The notes under the pieces: generated by a model
Told to the model about the DNA's origin: nothing
What the model saw: only the letters and a program-made list of their open reading frames with translations
Database searches by the model: none
Shown here: piece after piece, positions 29,785 through 39,857 of the stretch
How positions within the stretch are numbered: the stretch's first letter is position 1
Layout of the letters: each line of letters starts with the position of its first letter
Translations under genes and position numbers: made by a program
Assembly (NCBI RefSeq): GCF_001070855.1
Contig: NZ_JVLH01000006.1
Coordinates: 124,001-188,000 of the forward strand
Origin: Trueperella pyogenes
GTDB lineage: Bacteria; Actinomycetota; Actinomycetes; Actinomycetales; Actinomycetaceae
Direction: 5' to 3'
Length of the DNA: 64,000 nucleotides

Positions 29785-32283
29785 GTGTTGAGCTTTCAGG
29801 ATGCGATTACTCGGGCCAGTGATTTGCCCGTCTCTCGACTGCTTCCTGATTTTCTACGTTCATGCAGTTCCGGTAGCGTATCAATTATTTCCGCCAGCGC
29901 TGGTAGTGGAAAGACGACTCTTATCCCCCTTGCCTGCACCGAGCTTCTTGAGCCTGGGCAGCGAGTCCTCGTCTGCTCTCCGCGGCGCGTAAGTGCACGT
30001 TCTTGTGCTCGTCGCTTGGCCCAGTTATTGGATGACCGCGTTGGCCACCTTGTGGGCTTTAGCGTCCGCGGTCAAAGCGAGCGGAGCACGTCGACTCGCA
30101 TCGAATTTGTCACCCCCGGTGTCTTGACCCGAATGATTCACTCTGACCCAGAATTGCAGGGAATCGGTTGTGTCATTCTCGACGAGTTTCATGAACGGGC
30201 GGTCGATAGTGATCTTGCATGTGCCTTCCTGAGCGATATTCGCGAGGTTCTCCGCGAAGACCTTCGCCTGGTCATCATGTCTGCGACCGTCGATATTGAC
30301 GCCCTTCGCAGCCTTCTAGCTGATTTTTCGCCTCAGGTTTTTGAGCTTAATCAAGAGCTTTATCCAGTTGATATTGTCTGGAAAACGCCGCCGCGCGGTG
30401 TCGACTATTTCCAGGGCGAGAGGGTGAGTATTCCTTTCCTCCGTCATATCGCTGTACTTGCTGTGCGGGCAATGGAACGTTATCCCGGAGACGTGCTTGT
30501 GTTTGTTCCAGGCATGCGTGAAATCTCCAAGGTATGCGAATTCCTTGAGGGAGTGGACGCGCGGGTCATTGCGCTTCACGGCCAACTGTCTCCATCCCAG
30601 CAGGATGAGATTTTTTCTCCTTCTCCTTCACGACGAATCATCGTTTCCTCCTCTATTGCAGAAAGTGCACTTACGGTCCCGGGAGTCCAGATCGTCATTG
30701 ATTCAACATTGAGCAGGCATACGCGCTTTTCCCCCGCTCGCGAGGCCACTTCACTGGTCACGGTACCTTCGCCTCGTTCTTCTATGGTTCAGCGCGCGGG
30801 GCGAGCCGGACGCCTCGGTCCTGGAGTGTGCATTCGCGCTATGGAGTCCTCGGAATGGGCAATGCGTCCGCCCCATCCCTCCCCCGAAATCACAATCTGT
30901 GACCCCGTTGCGCCTTTGCTGTCTGTGGCGTGCTGGTCGCGCGCAGACTTCTCCTCTGTCCGTCTTCTTAATACCCCCAGCCGAGGCCTCGAGGAGTATG
31001 CGCGTTCCTCCCTTGAAGCTCTGGGTGCGATTGACGAGGCCGGACAAGCTCTACCCCACGGACGTTCACTTGCGCTCTCCCCAGTGGACCCTCGCATTGC
31101 CCACGCACTAAGCACGCTTGACGATGAAATTCCGCAAGAAATTGCGGCGCTTTGTGCAGCTGTGCTCTCTGAAGATTTACGTCCTCAGGGAGGCGACTTA
31201 CTGAGCTGTCTATATTCACTTCCTCCCAGCGGTGTTCAAGCTGCCCGCATTGAAGAAACTGCCGGGCGTATTTGCCAGGATCCCCGCCCTATCTGGGATA
31301 CACACTCACGTGCAAAAGTCGCAGCTGCTCTGGCAGATTTTATCTCTCGCGCATTTCCGCTTCGTCTTGCACGTCAACGTGAAGGAAGTAACCGCTATCT
31401 TCTTGTTTCTGGCGTAGGTGCCTCGCTTCCACAAGCTTCCGCTTTAGAGGGAAGCACATGGCTTGCAATAGCCGATCTGCAATCAACCACCGGCGATGGA
31501 ATCATTCGTTCGGCGCTTCCTCTCGACCAAGACACTGCCTGCACGGCTGCAACCCATCTTCATAAATCCGTTTCGCGTTTGACGCTTGAGCATGGCAGAA
31601 TCCTTGCAGTTATCGAGGAAAAACTCGGGGCTGTGACTTTGCGCAGTACCCGCGATCTCAATACTGATCGCGAAGCAGTGCGCTCCTTTGCTTTCACGGA
31701 GTTGGCGAAGATGAGCCTTGCAGATCTGCCGTGGACTCAAAGTGCGTCACAGCTACGACTGCGAATTCTCAAATGCCGGGAGTTTCTTGGAGACCCCTGG
31801 CCTCTTGTTGATGACGAACACTTCATCATTTCCTGCGGGCAGTTCTTGGCAGATCAGTGGAGTGACGGTCGTCCTCTAGCAGACCTGTCCCTGAGTGAGG
31901 CTCTGACATCCCTCTTAGCCTGGCCATTGAATAGGGACCTTGACCGTCAAGCACCAACACAAATCACAATCCCAACTGGCGCCGAGCGGCGCGTGGAATG
32001 GGATCACGAGGGGGCACGTGTCTCGCTACGTGTTCAAGAAGCATTTGGGTGGACAGAAACTCCCCGTTTCATGGATGGCCGACTTCCGCTGCGCATCGAA
32101 CTCACGGATCCCGCGGGGCGTCCCGTGGCCATTACCAGTGATCTTGAATCCTTCTGGAAAGGTCCCTATCAGCAAGTACGGTCTGAGCTTCGAGGCCGCT
32201 ACACCAAACATCATTGGCCTGAAGATCCCTTCTCGGTTGCTCCGACAGCACGAACGAAGCGCGCATCGATGAGATTAAAGTGA
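29785..32283 (+). CDS. hrpB: ATP-dependent RNA helicase HrpB (DEAH family)
   Basis: 832 residues from GTG 29785. The frame is open further upstream, but that part overlaps galM and is not HrpB-like. P-loop SASAGSGKTTLIP (GSGKT at about 40-44), DEFH box in ILDEFHERAVDSDLA, VIMSATVD (motif III), the QRAGRAGRLGPGVC block (motif VI), and the HrpB-specific C-terminal domain ending in RYTKHHWPEDPF. HrpB's cellular role is poorly known. There is no strong Shine-Dalgarno, which suggests coupling to galM. Confidence 0.9.
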   Translation: MLSFQDAITRASDLPVSRLLPDFLRSCSSGSVSIISASAGSGKTTLIPLACTELLEPGQRVLVCSPRRVSARSCARRLAQLLDDRVGHLVGFSVRGQSERSTSTRIEFVTPGVLTRMIHSDPELQGIGCVILDEFHERAVDSDLACAFLSDIREVLREDLRLVIMSATVDIDALRSLLADFSPQVFELNQELYPVDIVWKTPPRGVDYFQGERVSIPFLRHIAVLAVRAMERYPGDVLVFVPGMREISKVCEFLEGVDARVIALHGQLSPSQQDEIFSPSPSRRIIVSSSIAESALTVPGVQIVIDSTLSRHTRFSPAREATSLVTVPSPRSSMVQRAGRAGRLGPGVCIRAMESSEWAMRPPHPSPEITICDPVAPLLSVACWSRADFSSVRLLNTPSRGLEEYARSSLEALGAIDEAGQALPHGRSLALSPVDPRIAHALSTLDDEIPQEIAALCAAVLSEDLRPQGGDLLSCLYSLPPSGVQAARIEETAGRICQDPRPIWDTHSRAKVAAALADFISRAFPLRLARQREGSNRYLLVSGVGASLPQASALEGSTWLAIADLQSTTGDGIIRSALPLDQDTACTAATHLHKSVSRLTLEHGRILAVIEEKLGAVTLRSTRDLNTDREAVRSFAFTELAKMSLADLPWTQSASQLRLRILKCREFLGDPWPLVDDEHFIISCGQFLADQWSDGRPLADLSLSEALTSLLAWPLNRDLDRQAPTQITIPTGAERRVEWDHEGARVSLRVQEAFGWTETPRFMDGRLPLRIELTDPAGRPVAITSDLESFWKGPYQQVRSELRGRYTKHHWPEDPFSVAPTARTKRASMRLK

Positions 32284-32377
32284 AGCGTCTCACCATCACC
32301 GCTTGCTTGGAATGATGTTGTTTCAGCTTTCGTTCTAGGAGGTAAGAAGGATCGCTCCACTCAGTAAAGGAGATACC

Positions 32378-33760
32378 GTGGAGAACTTTGACCTCATCGT
32401 TGTTGGAGGCGGGAAGGCCGGAAAGTCACTGGCGATGAATCGCGCCAAAAAAGGCTGGAAGGTTGCACTGATCGAACGACAGTTTATCGGCGGCACCTGC
32501 ATTAACGTGGCGTGTATCCCCACTAAATCCTTGGTCGCCGCAGCGCGCCGTATGGAAGACACTCGCAGCGACGCGACTTTTGGTATTGAAGGCACCGCTG
32601 GCGCTTACATCAACGTAGAAAAACTGCGCGCACACAAGGAAGGTATCGTCTCGGCAATGGTTGCCGCACACGAGAAATTCTTCGCTGCACCAGGAATCGA
32701 TTTCATGCGCGGAAGCGCTCGTCTTTTGGACGCGCACAGCGTTGAAGTCAAGCTTGAAGATGGAACACTCCGTCAACTCCATTCCGATCGTGTCCTGCTC
32801 AATCTGGGAACCAGCCCCGCACATCCTCCAATTCCCGGACTTTGGGAAGCTGGAGCATGGGATAGCGAGGATATCCTGCGAGTGGAAGAAATTCCCTCAT
32901 CCCTTGTCATCATTGGCGGCGGATACATCGGCATCGAATTTGCATCCATGATGACAAGCTTCGGATCCAAGGTGACGGTTGTTGCTTCCGGCCCCCACAT
33001 CCTCGACCGTGAAGATCCCGATATCGCAGCAATCTACGAAAAGAGCCTGCAGGATAGGGGTGTCACTATCCTCACTGGCGTTCTCGCAAAGTCCGGATCA
33101 AAGCAGGGCAATACGATCACCGTCGAGCTATCTGATGGTAGTAGCGTAAGCGCCGAAAAGGTGCTGGTTGCTGCAGGGCGTATCCCCAATACAAAGGGAA
33201 TTGGCCTTGAAGAAGCTGGAGTGACGCTCGACCAACGAGGCTTCATTAGCGTTGATGATCATCTGCACACCAATGTCGATGGTGTCTGGGCTGCAGGCGA
33301 CTGCGCAGGTACGCCCATGTTCACCCACGCCTCGTGGAACGACTACAGGATCATTCGCGAACAGATGGACGGAGTCTCCTTGGATGATCCACGGACTTCG
33401 AAGGCCGGACGCCTCATCCCCTGGGCACTGTTTGCTGAACCAGAGCTTGGGCGTATTGGATTGAACGAAACCGAAGCTAAGGAACAGGGGCTGGATGTCC
33501 TTGTCGCCTCGATCGATACTGCGGCAATTCCACGAGCAAAGACCATGCGCGATACGACTGGTAAGTGGAAGGCAATCGTTGACGCAAAGACCCACACAAT
33601 TTTGGGCGCAACGCTAGTCGGTCCTCAGTCAGGTGAAGTCATCACCGCCGTTCAAGTAGCAATTGCCGCAGGCATGACCTACGAGCAGCTCCGGATGCTC
33701 CCCATCGCCCACCCAACAATGGGAGAAGGACTCAATATCCTCTTTGATTCTCTTGCCTAA
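32378..33760 (+). CDS. FAD-dependent pyridine nucleotide-disulfide oxidoreductase (dihydrolipoyl dehydrogenase / mercuric reductase-like)
   Basis: 460 residues from GTG 32378 with AAAGGAG upstream. FAD site VVGGGKAGKS (8-17); redox disulfide Cys41-Cys46 in GGTCINVACIPTKSL; NAD(P) site IIGGGYIGIEFASM near residue 179; GVWAAGDCAG; and C-terminal AHPTMGEG, where the His-Glu pair of the active site is kept. The sequence between the Cys pair (CINVAC) differs from the CLNxGC of lipoamide dehydrogenases, so an RclA or MerA-like thiol or quinone reductase is more likely. Confidence 0.85.
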   Translation: MENFDLIVVGGGKAGKSLAMNRAKKGWKVALIERQFIGGTCINVACIPTKSLVAAARRMEDTRSDATFGIEGTAGAYINVEKLRAHKEGIVSAMVAAHEKFFAAPGIDFMRGSARLLDAHSVEVKLEDGTLRQLHSDRVLLNLGTSPAHPPIPGLWEAGAWDSEDILRVEEIPSSLVIIGGGYIGIEFASMMTSFGSKVTVVASGPHILDREDPDIAAIYEKSLQDRGVTILTGVLAKSGSKQGNTITVELSDGSSVSAEKVLVAAGRIPNTKGIGLEEAGVTLDQRGFISVDDHLHTNVDGVWAAGDCAGTPMFTHASWNDYRIIREQMDGVSLDDPRTSKAGRLIPWALFAEPELGRIGLNETEAKEQGLDVLVASIDTAAIPRAKTMRDTTGKWKAIVDAKTHTILGATLVGPQSGEVITAVQVAIAAGMTYEQLRMLPIAHPTMGEGLNILFDSLA

Positions 33761-33812
33761 GGTGGGCGCAACTTCGGCGAAGCAGCTGCGATTTCTTTAA
33801 GAGTCGAAACGG

Positions 33813-33850
33813 GTTGGCCCCGCAGTTTCTTAGGAAACTGCGGGGCCAAC
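33813..33850. terminator. Bidirectional terminator between the flavin reductase gene and argS
   Basis: Perfect 17-bp stem GTTGGCCCCGCAGTTTC/GAAACTGCGGGGCCAAC with a TTAG loop, between two convergent genes. The tails are only weakly T-rich. Confidence 0.8.
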
Positions 33851-33869
33851 TGCGTCTATCAGACTGAGC

Positions 33870-35552
33870 TCACATACGTTCGGGAGCTTCAACGCCGAGA
33901 AGATCCAGACCACTACGCAAGACCTGCGTCACAGCATCATTGAGCCACAGGCGTGCAACATGGCCTTCGTCGACCGGATCATCTCCGCGAGGAGTAACGC
34001 GGCACTGGCCGTACCAGGTGTGGTAAGAGGCAGCAAGCTGCTCCAAGTAGCGAGCAACACGGTGAGGCTCACGCAGATCCGCGGCTTGTGCGACTTGGGC
34101 GGGGAACTGTGCAAGGACGCCCAGAAGATCGCTATCGGCCTGAGTATCCAATGCTGCGGGGTTAAAACCAGCATCGCGCGTGACGCCGTGCTCAGCAGCA
34201 TTTCGCGCAACGTTGCGAGTACGCGCATGCGCGTACTGAACGTAGTAGACCGGGTTTTCGTTCGTACGCGATCCCAACAGATCCAAATCAATATCCAAGT
34301 TGGAATCCATGGAAACTCGAACCAGCGCATAACGGGCAGCATCCACGCCAACGGCATCGACCAAGTCGTCAAGGGTAACGATGGTTCCAGCGCGCTTGGA
34401 CATACGGACCGGCACACCATCCTTCACCAGGTTCACCATCTGGCCAATGAGAATCTGCATATTGACGCCAGGCTTGTCGCCAAATGCTTCACACATCGCC
34501 ATCATTCGACCAATGTAGCCATGGTGATCTGCACCCAGCAGGTAGATGGCAGCATCGGCACCGCGGCGACGCTTATCAAGGTAGTAGGCGACGTCACCGG
34601 CAAAGTACGCTGCTTGACCGTCGGACTTAATCAGAACACGGTCCTTGTCATCGCCGTAAGAGGTCGTCCGCAGCCAAACAGCTCCATCCTGGTCAAAGAC
34701 TTCGCCGCGCTGACGCAGAGTCTCAATTGCAGCGTCAACAGCTCCCGAATTATGGAGCGAATCTTCGTGGAAGAAAACGTCAAATTCAGAGCGGAAATCA
34801 CGCAGGCGCTGCTTGATTTCATCGAACATTAGCTCGACGCCACGCGCGCGGAATGCCTCAACAGCTTCTTCTTCGGGAAGAGTGACCGGATCGGGCTCCC
34901 CTGCTGCGACAGCATCTTCACGTACTTGCGCAGCAATATCGGCAATGTACTGGCCGCCGTAACCATCTTCGGGTGCCTCATGACCCATCGCGCGCGCATA
35001 GAGAGAACGGGCGAAACGATCGATCTGCGAACCGTGATCATTGAAGTAGTACTCGCGGGTCACCTTCGCACCCGATGCCTTCATCAGGCGCGCAAGGGAA
35101 TCTCCCACGGCCGCCCAGCGTGCACCACCAAGGTGAACCGGACCCGTGGGGTTGGCGGAGACATACTCCAAGTTAATGTGCAGGCCCTTCATCGATTCGC
35201 CACTGCCGAAAGCGCCACCGGCCTCGACAATGGTGCGGGCAAGCTCGCCTGCAGAGGCGGCGGCAAGACGAATATTGATGAAGCCGGGACCAGCGATTTC
35301 GGCGCTGTCAATACCCTCGAGTTCATTGAGGTCATTAACGAGGACCTGCGCAAAGTCACGCGGGTTCATTCCCGCCTTCTTTGCTAATTGCATGGCAATA
35401 TTGCTGGCCCAGTCGCCATGGTCACGGTTACGAGGCCTCTCAACCTTCACCGTCTCGGGGAGGTCTGCGGGCTCGAGAGCCAAGTTGCCCTGCTTGATCT
35501 CAGCAAGCAAAAGGTCGTGGATATGAGATGCAAGTTCTTCTGGAGTCACCAT
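33870..35552 (-). CDS. argS: Arginyl-tRNA synthetase
   Basis: 560 residues, class I synthetase. N-terminal Arg-tRNA recognition domain (1-110), the HIGH-like [18 protein letters not shown] after SANPTGP, KMSKS-like [15 protein letters not shown], and the C-terminal DALR anticodon-binding domain ending ERM. HLGG instead of HVGH is common in actinobacteria. It charges tRNA-Arg, one of which (CCG) is encoded 1.9 kb away. Confidence 0.96.
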   Translation of the reverse strand: MVTPEELASHIHDLLLAEIKQGNLALEPADLPETVKVERPRNRDHGDWASNIAMQLAKKAGMNPRDFAQVLVNDLNELEGIDSAEIAGPGFINIRLAAASAGELARTIVEAGGAFGSGESMKGLHINLEYVSANPTGPVHLGGARWAAVGDSLARLMKASGAKVTREYYFNDHGSQIDRFARSLYARAMGHEAPEDGYGGQYIADIAAQVREDAVAAGEPDPVTLPEEEAVEAFRARGVELMFDEIKQRLRDFRSEFDVFFHEDSLHNSGAVDAAIETLRQRGEVFDQDGAVWLRTTSYGDDKDRVLIKSDGQAAYFAGDVAYYLDKRRRGADAAIYLLGADHHGYIGRMMAMCEAFGDKPGVNMQILIGQMVNLVKDGVPVRMSKRAGTIVTLDDLVDAVGVDAARYALVRVSMDSNLDIDLDLLGSRTNENPVYYVQYAHARTRNVARNAAEHGVTRDAGFNPAALDTQADSDLLGVLAQFPAQVAQAADLREPHRVARYLEQLAASYHTWYGQCRVTPRGDDPVDEGHVARLWLNDAVTQVLRSGLDLLGVEAPERM

Positions 35553-35583
35553 TTAAGGGTAATCGTTTCGATTGCTCCCATGC

Positions 35584-35600
35584 CACAGAGAAACTCTGTG
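35584..35600. promoter_or_regulatory. Perfect inverted repeat between argS and mntH
   Basis: CACAGAG-AAA-CTCTGTG, in the 111-base divergent region of argS and mntH. It could be an operator or a leader hairpin of argS. It does not match the MntR or DtxR boxes known to me. Confidence 0.3.
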
Positions 35601-35663
35601 ACACCTCACAAAATCTGGAGTAAAGTTCGGTTATACGAAGATTTTGATCTGTGGAGATAGAAA

Positions 35664-36893
35664 ATGAGTAGTCGCCGTCTCAAGCAGCATCGACTATTTG
35701 CCTTGATGGGTCCAGCATTTATTGCAGCAATTGCCTATGTAGACCCCGGTAATGTCGCTGCGAATATCACTGCGGGTGCCCGCTACGGATATCTCTTGGT
35801 ATGGGTGCTTGTTCTTTCGAATCTCTCAGCCATGCTTGTCCAATACCTCTCAGCAAAATTGGGCATTGTCACTGGAAAATCACTCCCTGCACTTCTTGGT
35901 GAACGCCTTCGTCCGCACAATCGAATTCTGTTCTGGGTCCAAGCGGAAGTCGTCGCAGCGGCAACCGATCTCGCTGAAGTTATTGGTGGAGCAATCGCAC
36001 TCAACCTTCTCTTCGGAATTCCCCTCTTATGGTCCGGCGTCATCATTGGTGCCGCATCCATCGTTATCCTGCTCTTTCAAGGACACCGCCAGAATATTTT
36101 TGAAGCAGTGATCATCGGGATGCTTGTCGTTATTACTGCAGGATTCTTAGCGGGGCTTTTCTTCGCGCCCCCTCAGTGGTCTGAAGTTGCAAGCGGGCTG
36201 ATTCCCCGATTCAAGGGCACCGACTCAATCTTGGTCGCAGCCTCGATGCTCGGCGCAACTGTCATGCCGCACGCGATTTACCTGCACTCTTCCTTGGTCA
36301 ACGACCACCACACAGATCCGGAAATCGAACGACCCCACAAGCGTGCGCTTCTTCGCGCAACTCGTCACGATATCTTGTGGGCACTGAGCATTGCCGGAAT
36401 CGTCAATATCGGCCTACTCCTTCTTGCTGCCTCGGCTTTGTCTGGAGTCGAAGGAACCGACACCATCGAAGGCGCCTACCACGCGATCGCAAACGCCCTG
36501 GGCGGCACCGTTTCCACCATCTTCGCTCTTGGCCTGCTGGCCTCGGGTCTAGCATCAACCTCGGTGGGTGCCTACGCGGGTTCAGAAATCATGAACGGTC
36601 TTCTCCACGTGAACGTCCCGCTGTTGGCACGCCGCTTGGTAACGATCATTCCGGCCCTGATCATCTTGGGAATGGGAGCAGAACCAACATGGGCATTGGT
36701 GCTCTCACAGGTCGCTCTTTCCTTTGGTATCCCCTTTGCCATTGTGCCGCTCATGTATCTGACGCGAAACAAGAAGCTCATGGGCGAATATGTGAATAAG
36801 CCGCTGACAATCGCAGTGGCATCTGTGATTGCAGCGGCAATTATTCTTCTCAATATTCTGTTGGCCTATCTGACCATTACCGGTCAGGGCTAA
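35664..36893 (+). CDS. mntH: Nramp-family divalent metal transporter
   Basis: 409 residues, about eleven membrane helices. The Nramp metal-site motifs are DPGN at 27-30 in AYVDPGNVAANI, and MPH in GATVMPHAIYLHSSLV on helix 6. MntH imports Mn2+ (also Fe2+) with protons. The regulatory region is short; GTGGAGATAG lies just before the ATG. Confidence 0.93.
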   Translation: MSSRRLKQHRLFALMGPAFIAAIAYVDPGNVAANITAGARYGYLLVWVLVLSNLSAMLVQYLSAKLGIVTGKSLPALLGERLRPHNRILFWVQAEVVAAATDLAEVIGGAIALNLLFGIPLLWSGVIIGAASIVILLFQGHRQNIFEAVIIGMLVVITAGFLAGLFFAPPQWSEVASGLIPRFKGTDSILVAASMLGATVMPHAIYLHSSLVNDHHTDPEIERPHKRALLRATRHDILWALSIAGIVNIGLLLLAASALSGVEGTDTIEGAYHAIANALGGTVSTIFALGLLASGLASTSVGAYAGSEIMNGLLHVNVPLLARRLVTIIPALIILGMGAEPTWALVLSQVALSFGIPFAIVPLMYLTRNKKLMGEYVNKPLTIAVASVIAAAIILLNILLAYLTITGQG

Positions 36894-36914
36894 GCGACAG
36901 CACCCAATCGGGTA

Positions 36915-37352
36915 TTAGTACGCATCCATCACTGCGATGCGACGCTTGTGACGCTCATCCTCGCTGAAAGGCGTTTCCAAGAAGGTCAAAACAAAGCGGG
37001 TGGCATCTTCCTTCGAGTGCTGACGAGCCCCGACGGCAATAACATTCGCATTGTTGTGTTCACGGGCAAGCACGGCGATGTCTTCGTTCCATACCAGTGC
37101 CGCACGCGCGCCCTTAACCAAGTTGGCAGCCATCTGCTCGCCATTTCCCGAACCGCCAATGACTACCCCCAAAGAGCCGGGATCAGAAACAACACCTTCA
37201 GCGGCTTCGATACACATCTGCGGGTAGTCATCGTTGGGATCATAGGTTGTTGCACCGTGATCGATAACCTCATACCCCGAATCACGAAGGACCTTCACCA
37301 GGTGTTCTTTAAGTTCGAATCCGGCATGATCAGTTGCAATATGGACGCGCAT
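36915..37352 (-). CDS. rpiB: Ribose-5-phosphate isomerase B
   Basis: 145 residues from ATG 37352, which has GGAAG six bases upstream; an in-frame ATG 12 bases earlier has none. MRVHIATDHAGFELKEHL, GVVIGGSGNGEQMAAN and the NNANVIAVGAR block are close to the mycobacterial RpiB, where a Glu (here in GNGEQ) replaces the catalytic Cys of the E. coli type. It interconverts ribose-5- and ribulose-5-phosphate. Confidence 0.94.
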   Translation of the reverse strand: MRVHIATDHAGFELKEHLVKVLRDSGYEVIDHGATTYDPNDDYPQMCIEAAEGVVSDPGSLGVVIGGSGNGEQMAANLVKGARAALVWNEDIAVLAREHNNANVIAVGARQHSKEDATRFVLTFLETPFSEDERHKRRIAVMDAY

Positions 37353-37460
37353 GTAAACTTCCATTCACGTTGAAGAGAGGGAACCCCTTCATGATACGGC
37401 CTGATCCGGGGATCTACTAGCGTTTGAGCTCGGGCTAAAGACTGATAAACTGAGGCGGTT

Positions 37461-37533
37461 GCCCCGATAGCTCAGTGGATAGAGCGTTCGCCTCCGGAGC
37501 GAAAGGTCGCAGGTTCGAATCCTGTTCGGGGCA
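37461..37533 (+). tRNA. tRNA-Arg (CCG anticodon)
   Basis: 73 bases fold as a cloverleaf: acceptor GCCCCGA/TCGGGGC, D-arm GCTCAGTGGATAGAGC, anticodon loop CTCCGGA with anticodon CCG, T-arm with GGTTCGAATCC. The CCA end is not encoded. The opposite strand of its 3' part codes for the end of the permease gene. Confidence 0.96.
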
Positions 37534-38290
37534 CTTTTCGCGCCACAATGATGGAACGCACCAAGAGCACCGCAAACCACGCGCCAAAAAGCAAGGCATC
37601 AACGCGAGGCGACAAAAGCGTCGCACACCATGCTCCAAAAGGAACTGCGCACACAGCCGTGCAGCCAACGATCAATGCGGGGCCAAGGCGGACAAGGCCT
37701 CGTCGATAATTCGTTACTGTTCCACTGAGCGCACCCGGAAGCATCACAACCATCGACACTCCACGCGCACCTAGGTCAGACATGCCCAGTAGGGTCAGTC
37801 CAGGAATCGCAACTCCTCCCCCACCAATTCCCAACAAACCGGCAAGAAAACCACACAAAGTTCCCAGCAGGAACAGTGCTATTCCCACCTGAAGTGTTAT
37901 GTCGAGGACCCCCTCGCGAGCAGGAACATACACAACCTGGATCACAATCAATGTCACAACGAATGCGACAAACCCCCAGCGCAGAACAGCCTCAGACAGT
38001 CGCGCAAGCATCCACGTTCCCACCTGTACACCGATCACCATACCCACTGTCATCAAAAGCGCAGGAATCCAGGCGATTCTGCCGACAGCGGCATAGGAGA
38101 TCACCCCAGAAATGCAGGTTGGAACGATGGCTAGCAAACTTGACGCCGAGGCCTCGCGCTGAGAATAGCCAACCGCCATGAGCGCGGGGATAATGACTGT
38201 TCCACCACCAATTCCAAACAAACCTGACAGTGAGCCTGCAAATAAACCGGCAACGATCAGTAGCGCGACATCACGCGCACGCTGGGACAT
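37472..38290 (-). CDS. Sulfite exporter TauE/SafE family permease
   Basis: 272 residues from ATG 38290 with AAGGAGG at the right distance; the longer frame lacks one. About eight membrane helices in two repeats, each with a glycine motif: GLFGIGGGTVIIPAL near residue 23 and GLLGIGGGGVAIPGL in the second half. The family moves small organic anions or sulfur compounds. The last 20 or so residues (RTGFEPATFRSGGERSIH) are antisense to tRNA-Arg; the stop codon lies inside the tRNA gene. Confidence 0.85.
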   Translation of the reverse strand: MSQRARDVALLIVAGLFAGSLSGLFGIGGGTVIIPALMAVGYSQREASASSLLAIVPTCISGVISYAAVGRIAWIPALLMTVGMVIGVQVGTWMLARLSEAVLRWGFVAFVVTLIVIQVVYVPAREGVLDITLQVGIALFLLGTLCGFLAGLLGIGGGGVAIPGLTLLGMSDLGARGVSMVVMLPGALSGTVTNYRRGLVRLGPALIVGCTAVCAVPFGAWCATLLSPRVDALLFGAWFAVLLVRSIIVARKVPRTGFEPATFRSGGERSIH

Positions 38291-38419
38291 TGAACCTCCT
38301 TGATGAACTCCATGATAGGCACGCCGATCGGATAGGAAGATACTCACTGCCCCGTGCAGCGCCATAGCCTAGGATAAGTGAGGCGATATGCCAACCAGAT
38401 TCACTGTCAAGGAGTTCTT

Positions 38420-39835
38420 GTGGAATACCCACTGTGGTCTCTGCTTCCCTTTGTCGCAATGCTCGCATCTATCGCGGTATTGCCACTAATTCCTGCCACC
38501 TCACACTGGTGGGAGCGCAATTCCTCTCAGCTCACCGTCGCGCTAATCTTGGCAGTTCCGACGACACTGTGGATGTTCTGGAAGGCCGGCAGCGCCCCCC
38601 TGATTGACACGGGGATTGAATACTTCCAATTCATCTGCCTTTTGTTTTCGCTCTACGTGGTCTCGGGCGGCATTCACCTCGCCGGTGACATTCGGGCAAC
38701 CCCCCGGAACAACACAATCTTCTTGGCAATTGGTGGCGTTCTCGCATCTTTCATTGGAACAACTGGCGCGGCAATGCTGTTGATCCGTCCCCTGCTTGCC
38801 ACCAACCGCGAGCGCGTCAACAAGGTCCACACCGTTCTCTTTACGATCTTCATCGTCGCTAACTGCGGCGGTTTGCTGACCCCTCTGGGTGACCCACCAC
38901 TCTTCCTTGGTTTCCTCAACGGTGTTCCTTTCACGTGGACGCTGAACCTATGGAAGGAATGGGCATTCGTCCTTGGGATCCTTCTCCTCTCGTACTATTC
39001 GCTTGATCGCCTGTACTACGCAAGCGAGCCCAAGGCGGCCATCGAAGAGGACAACGAGGACATTGAACCGCTGCGCCTACACGGTGCAATTAATCTTCTG
39101 TTCTTCGCAGCGATTATCTGCTCCGTTGCCTTCCTGCCTTCATGGGATGCCGAGGCCATCATCGAAGGTCACGCGCACGGAAGCGAGTTGGTTCCGTGGC
39201 GTGAGGTCGTCATGCTTATCGCAGCTGGGCTTTCACTGACTGTTGGCAATAAAAAGGTCCGCTACGAGGAGAACGCTTTCCAGTGGTCCCCCATTGCCGA
39301 AGTTGCTGCACTCTTCATCGGCATTTTCGCCACGATGGCCCCCGCACTGCGCGTCCTCGAAGAAGTTGCGCCTTCTCTTCCCCTCAACCGCGGAACTTTC
39401 TTCGTCTTCACGGGTTCCTTGTCCTCGGTCTTGGACAATGCTCCGACCTACATGACCTTCTTTGGAATGGCAAAGACCTTAGGCGGGGACGGGACGCTCA
39501 TTGCCGGAGTTCCCGAGGCCTATCTGATCCCGATCTCCTTGGGTGCAGTTTTCTGCGGCGCTATTACATACATTGGCAATGGTCCGAACTTCATGGTCAA
39601 GTCCGTGGCCGAGGCCGACGGCATCGAAATGCCCAGTTTCGGTCGCTACATTGTGGATTCATTCATGTTGCTTGTTCCCGAGCTTGCAGCGATGGCAATG
39701 ATTTTCATTGGCAGTGGTTGGGTCCGCATCGCAGGTATCGCAGTGGCCGTCGTGTTGGTGGGGATTTCATTCTGGCGAATCGCACGCGCCCGTACCATCG
39801 AACTGGCAACCCGCACCCAAGGCATTGATGCCTAA
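38420..39835 (+). CDS. Sodium/proton antiporter of the NhaD-like / ArsB-NhaD ion-transporter superfamily
   Basis: 471 residues from GTG 38420, with AAGGAG five bases upstream. About eleven to thirteen membrane helices; the central NCGGLLTPLGDPPLFLGFLNGVPF and SLSSVLDNAPTYMTFF are the paired re-entrant motifs of this superfamily (with acidic residues in helix context), and GAITYIGNGPNFMVKSVAE is in the second half. Probably exchanges Na+ for H+. Divergent from the permease gene, with promoters presumably in 38291-38419. Confidence 0.83.
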   Translation: MEYPLWSLLPFVAMLASIAVLPLIPATSHWWERNSSQLTVALILAVPTTLWMFWKAGSAPLIDTGIEYFQFICLLFSLYVVSGGIHLAGDIRATPRNNTIFLAIGGVLASFIGTTGAAMLLIRPLLATNRERVNKVHTVLFTIFIVANCGGLLTPLGDPPLFLGFLNGVPFTWTLNLWKEWAFVLGILLLSYYSLDRLYYASEPKAAIEEDNEDIEPLRLHGAINLLFFAAIICSVAFLPSWDAEAIIEGHAHGSELVPWREVVMLIAAGLSLTVGNKKVRYEENAFQWSPIAEVAALFIGIFATMAPALRVLEEVAPSLPLNRGTFFVFTGSLSSVLDNAPTYMTFFGMAKTLGGDGTLIAGVPEAYLIPISLGAVFCGAITYIGNGPNFMVKSVAEADGIEMPSFGRYIVDSFMLLVPELAAMAMIFIGSGWVRIAGIAVAVVLVGISFWRIARARTIELATRTQGIDA

Positions 39836-39857
39836 GCGGTTTAGGCAACACCGTCGT

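Noticed and set aside
39829-39847. TGCCTAA-N5-TTAGGCA hairpin between the antiporter and GDPD genes as a terminator
   Set aside because: Stem of only seven weak pairs overlapping the stop codon, without a T-run; listed here as uncertain rather than as a feature.
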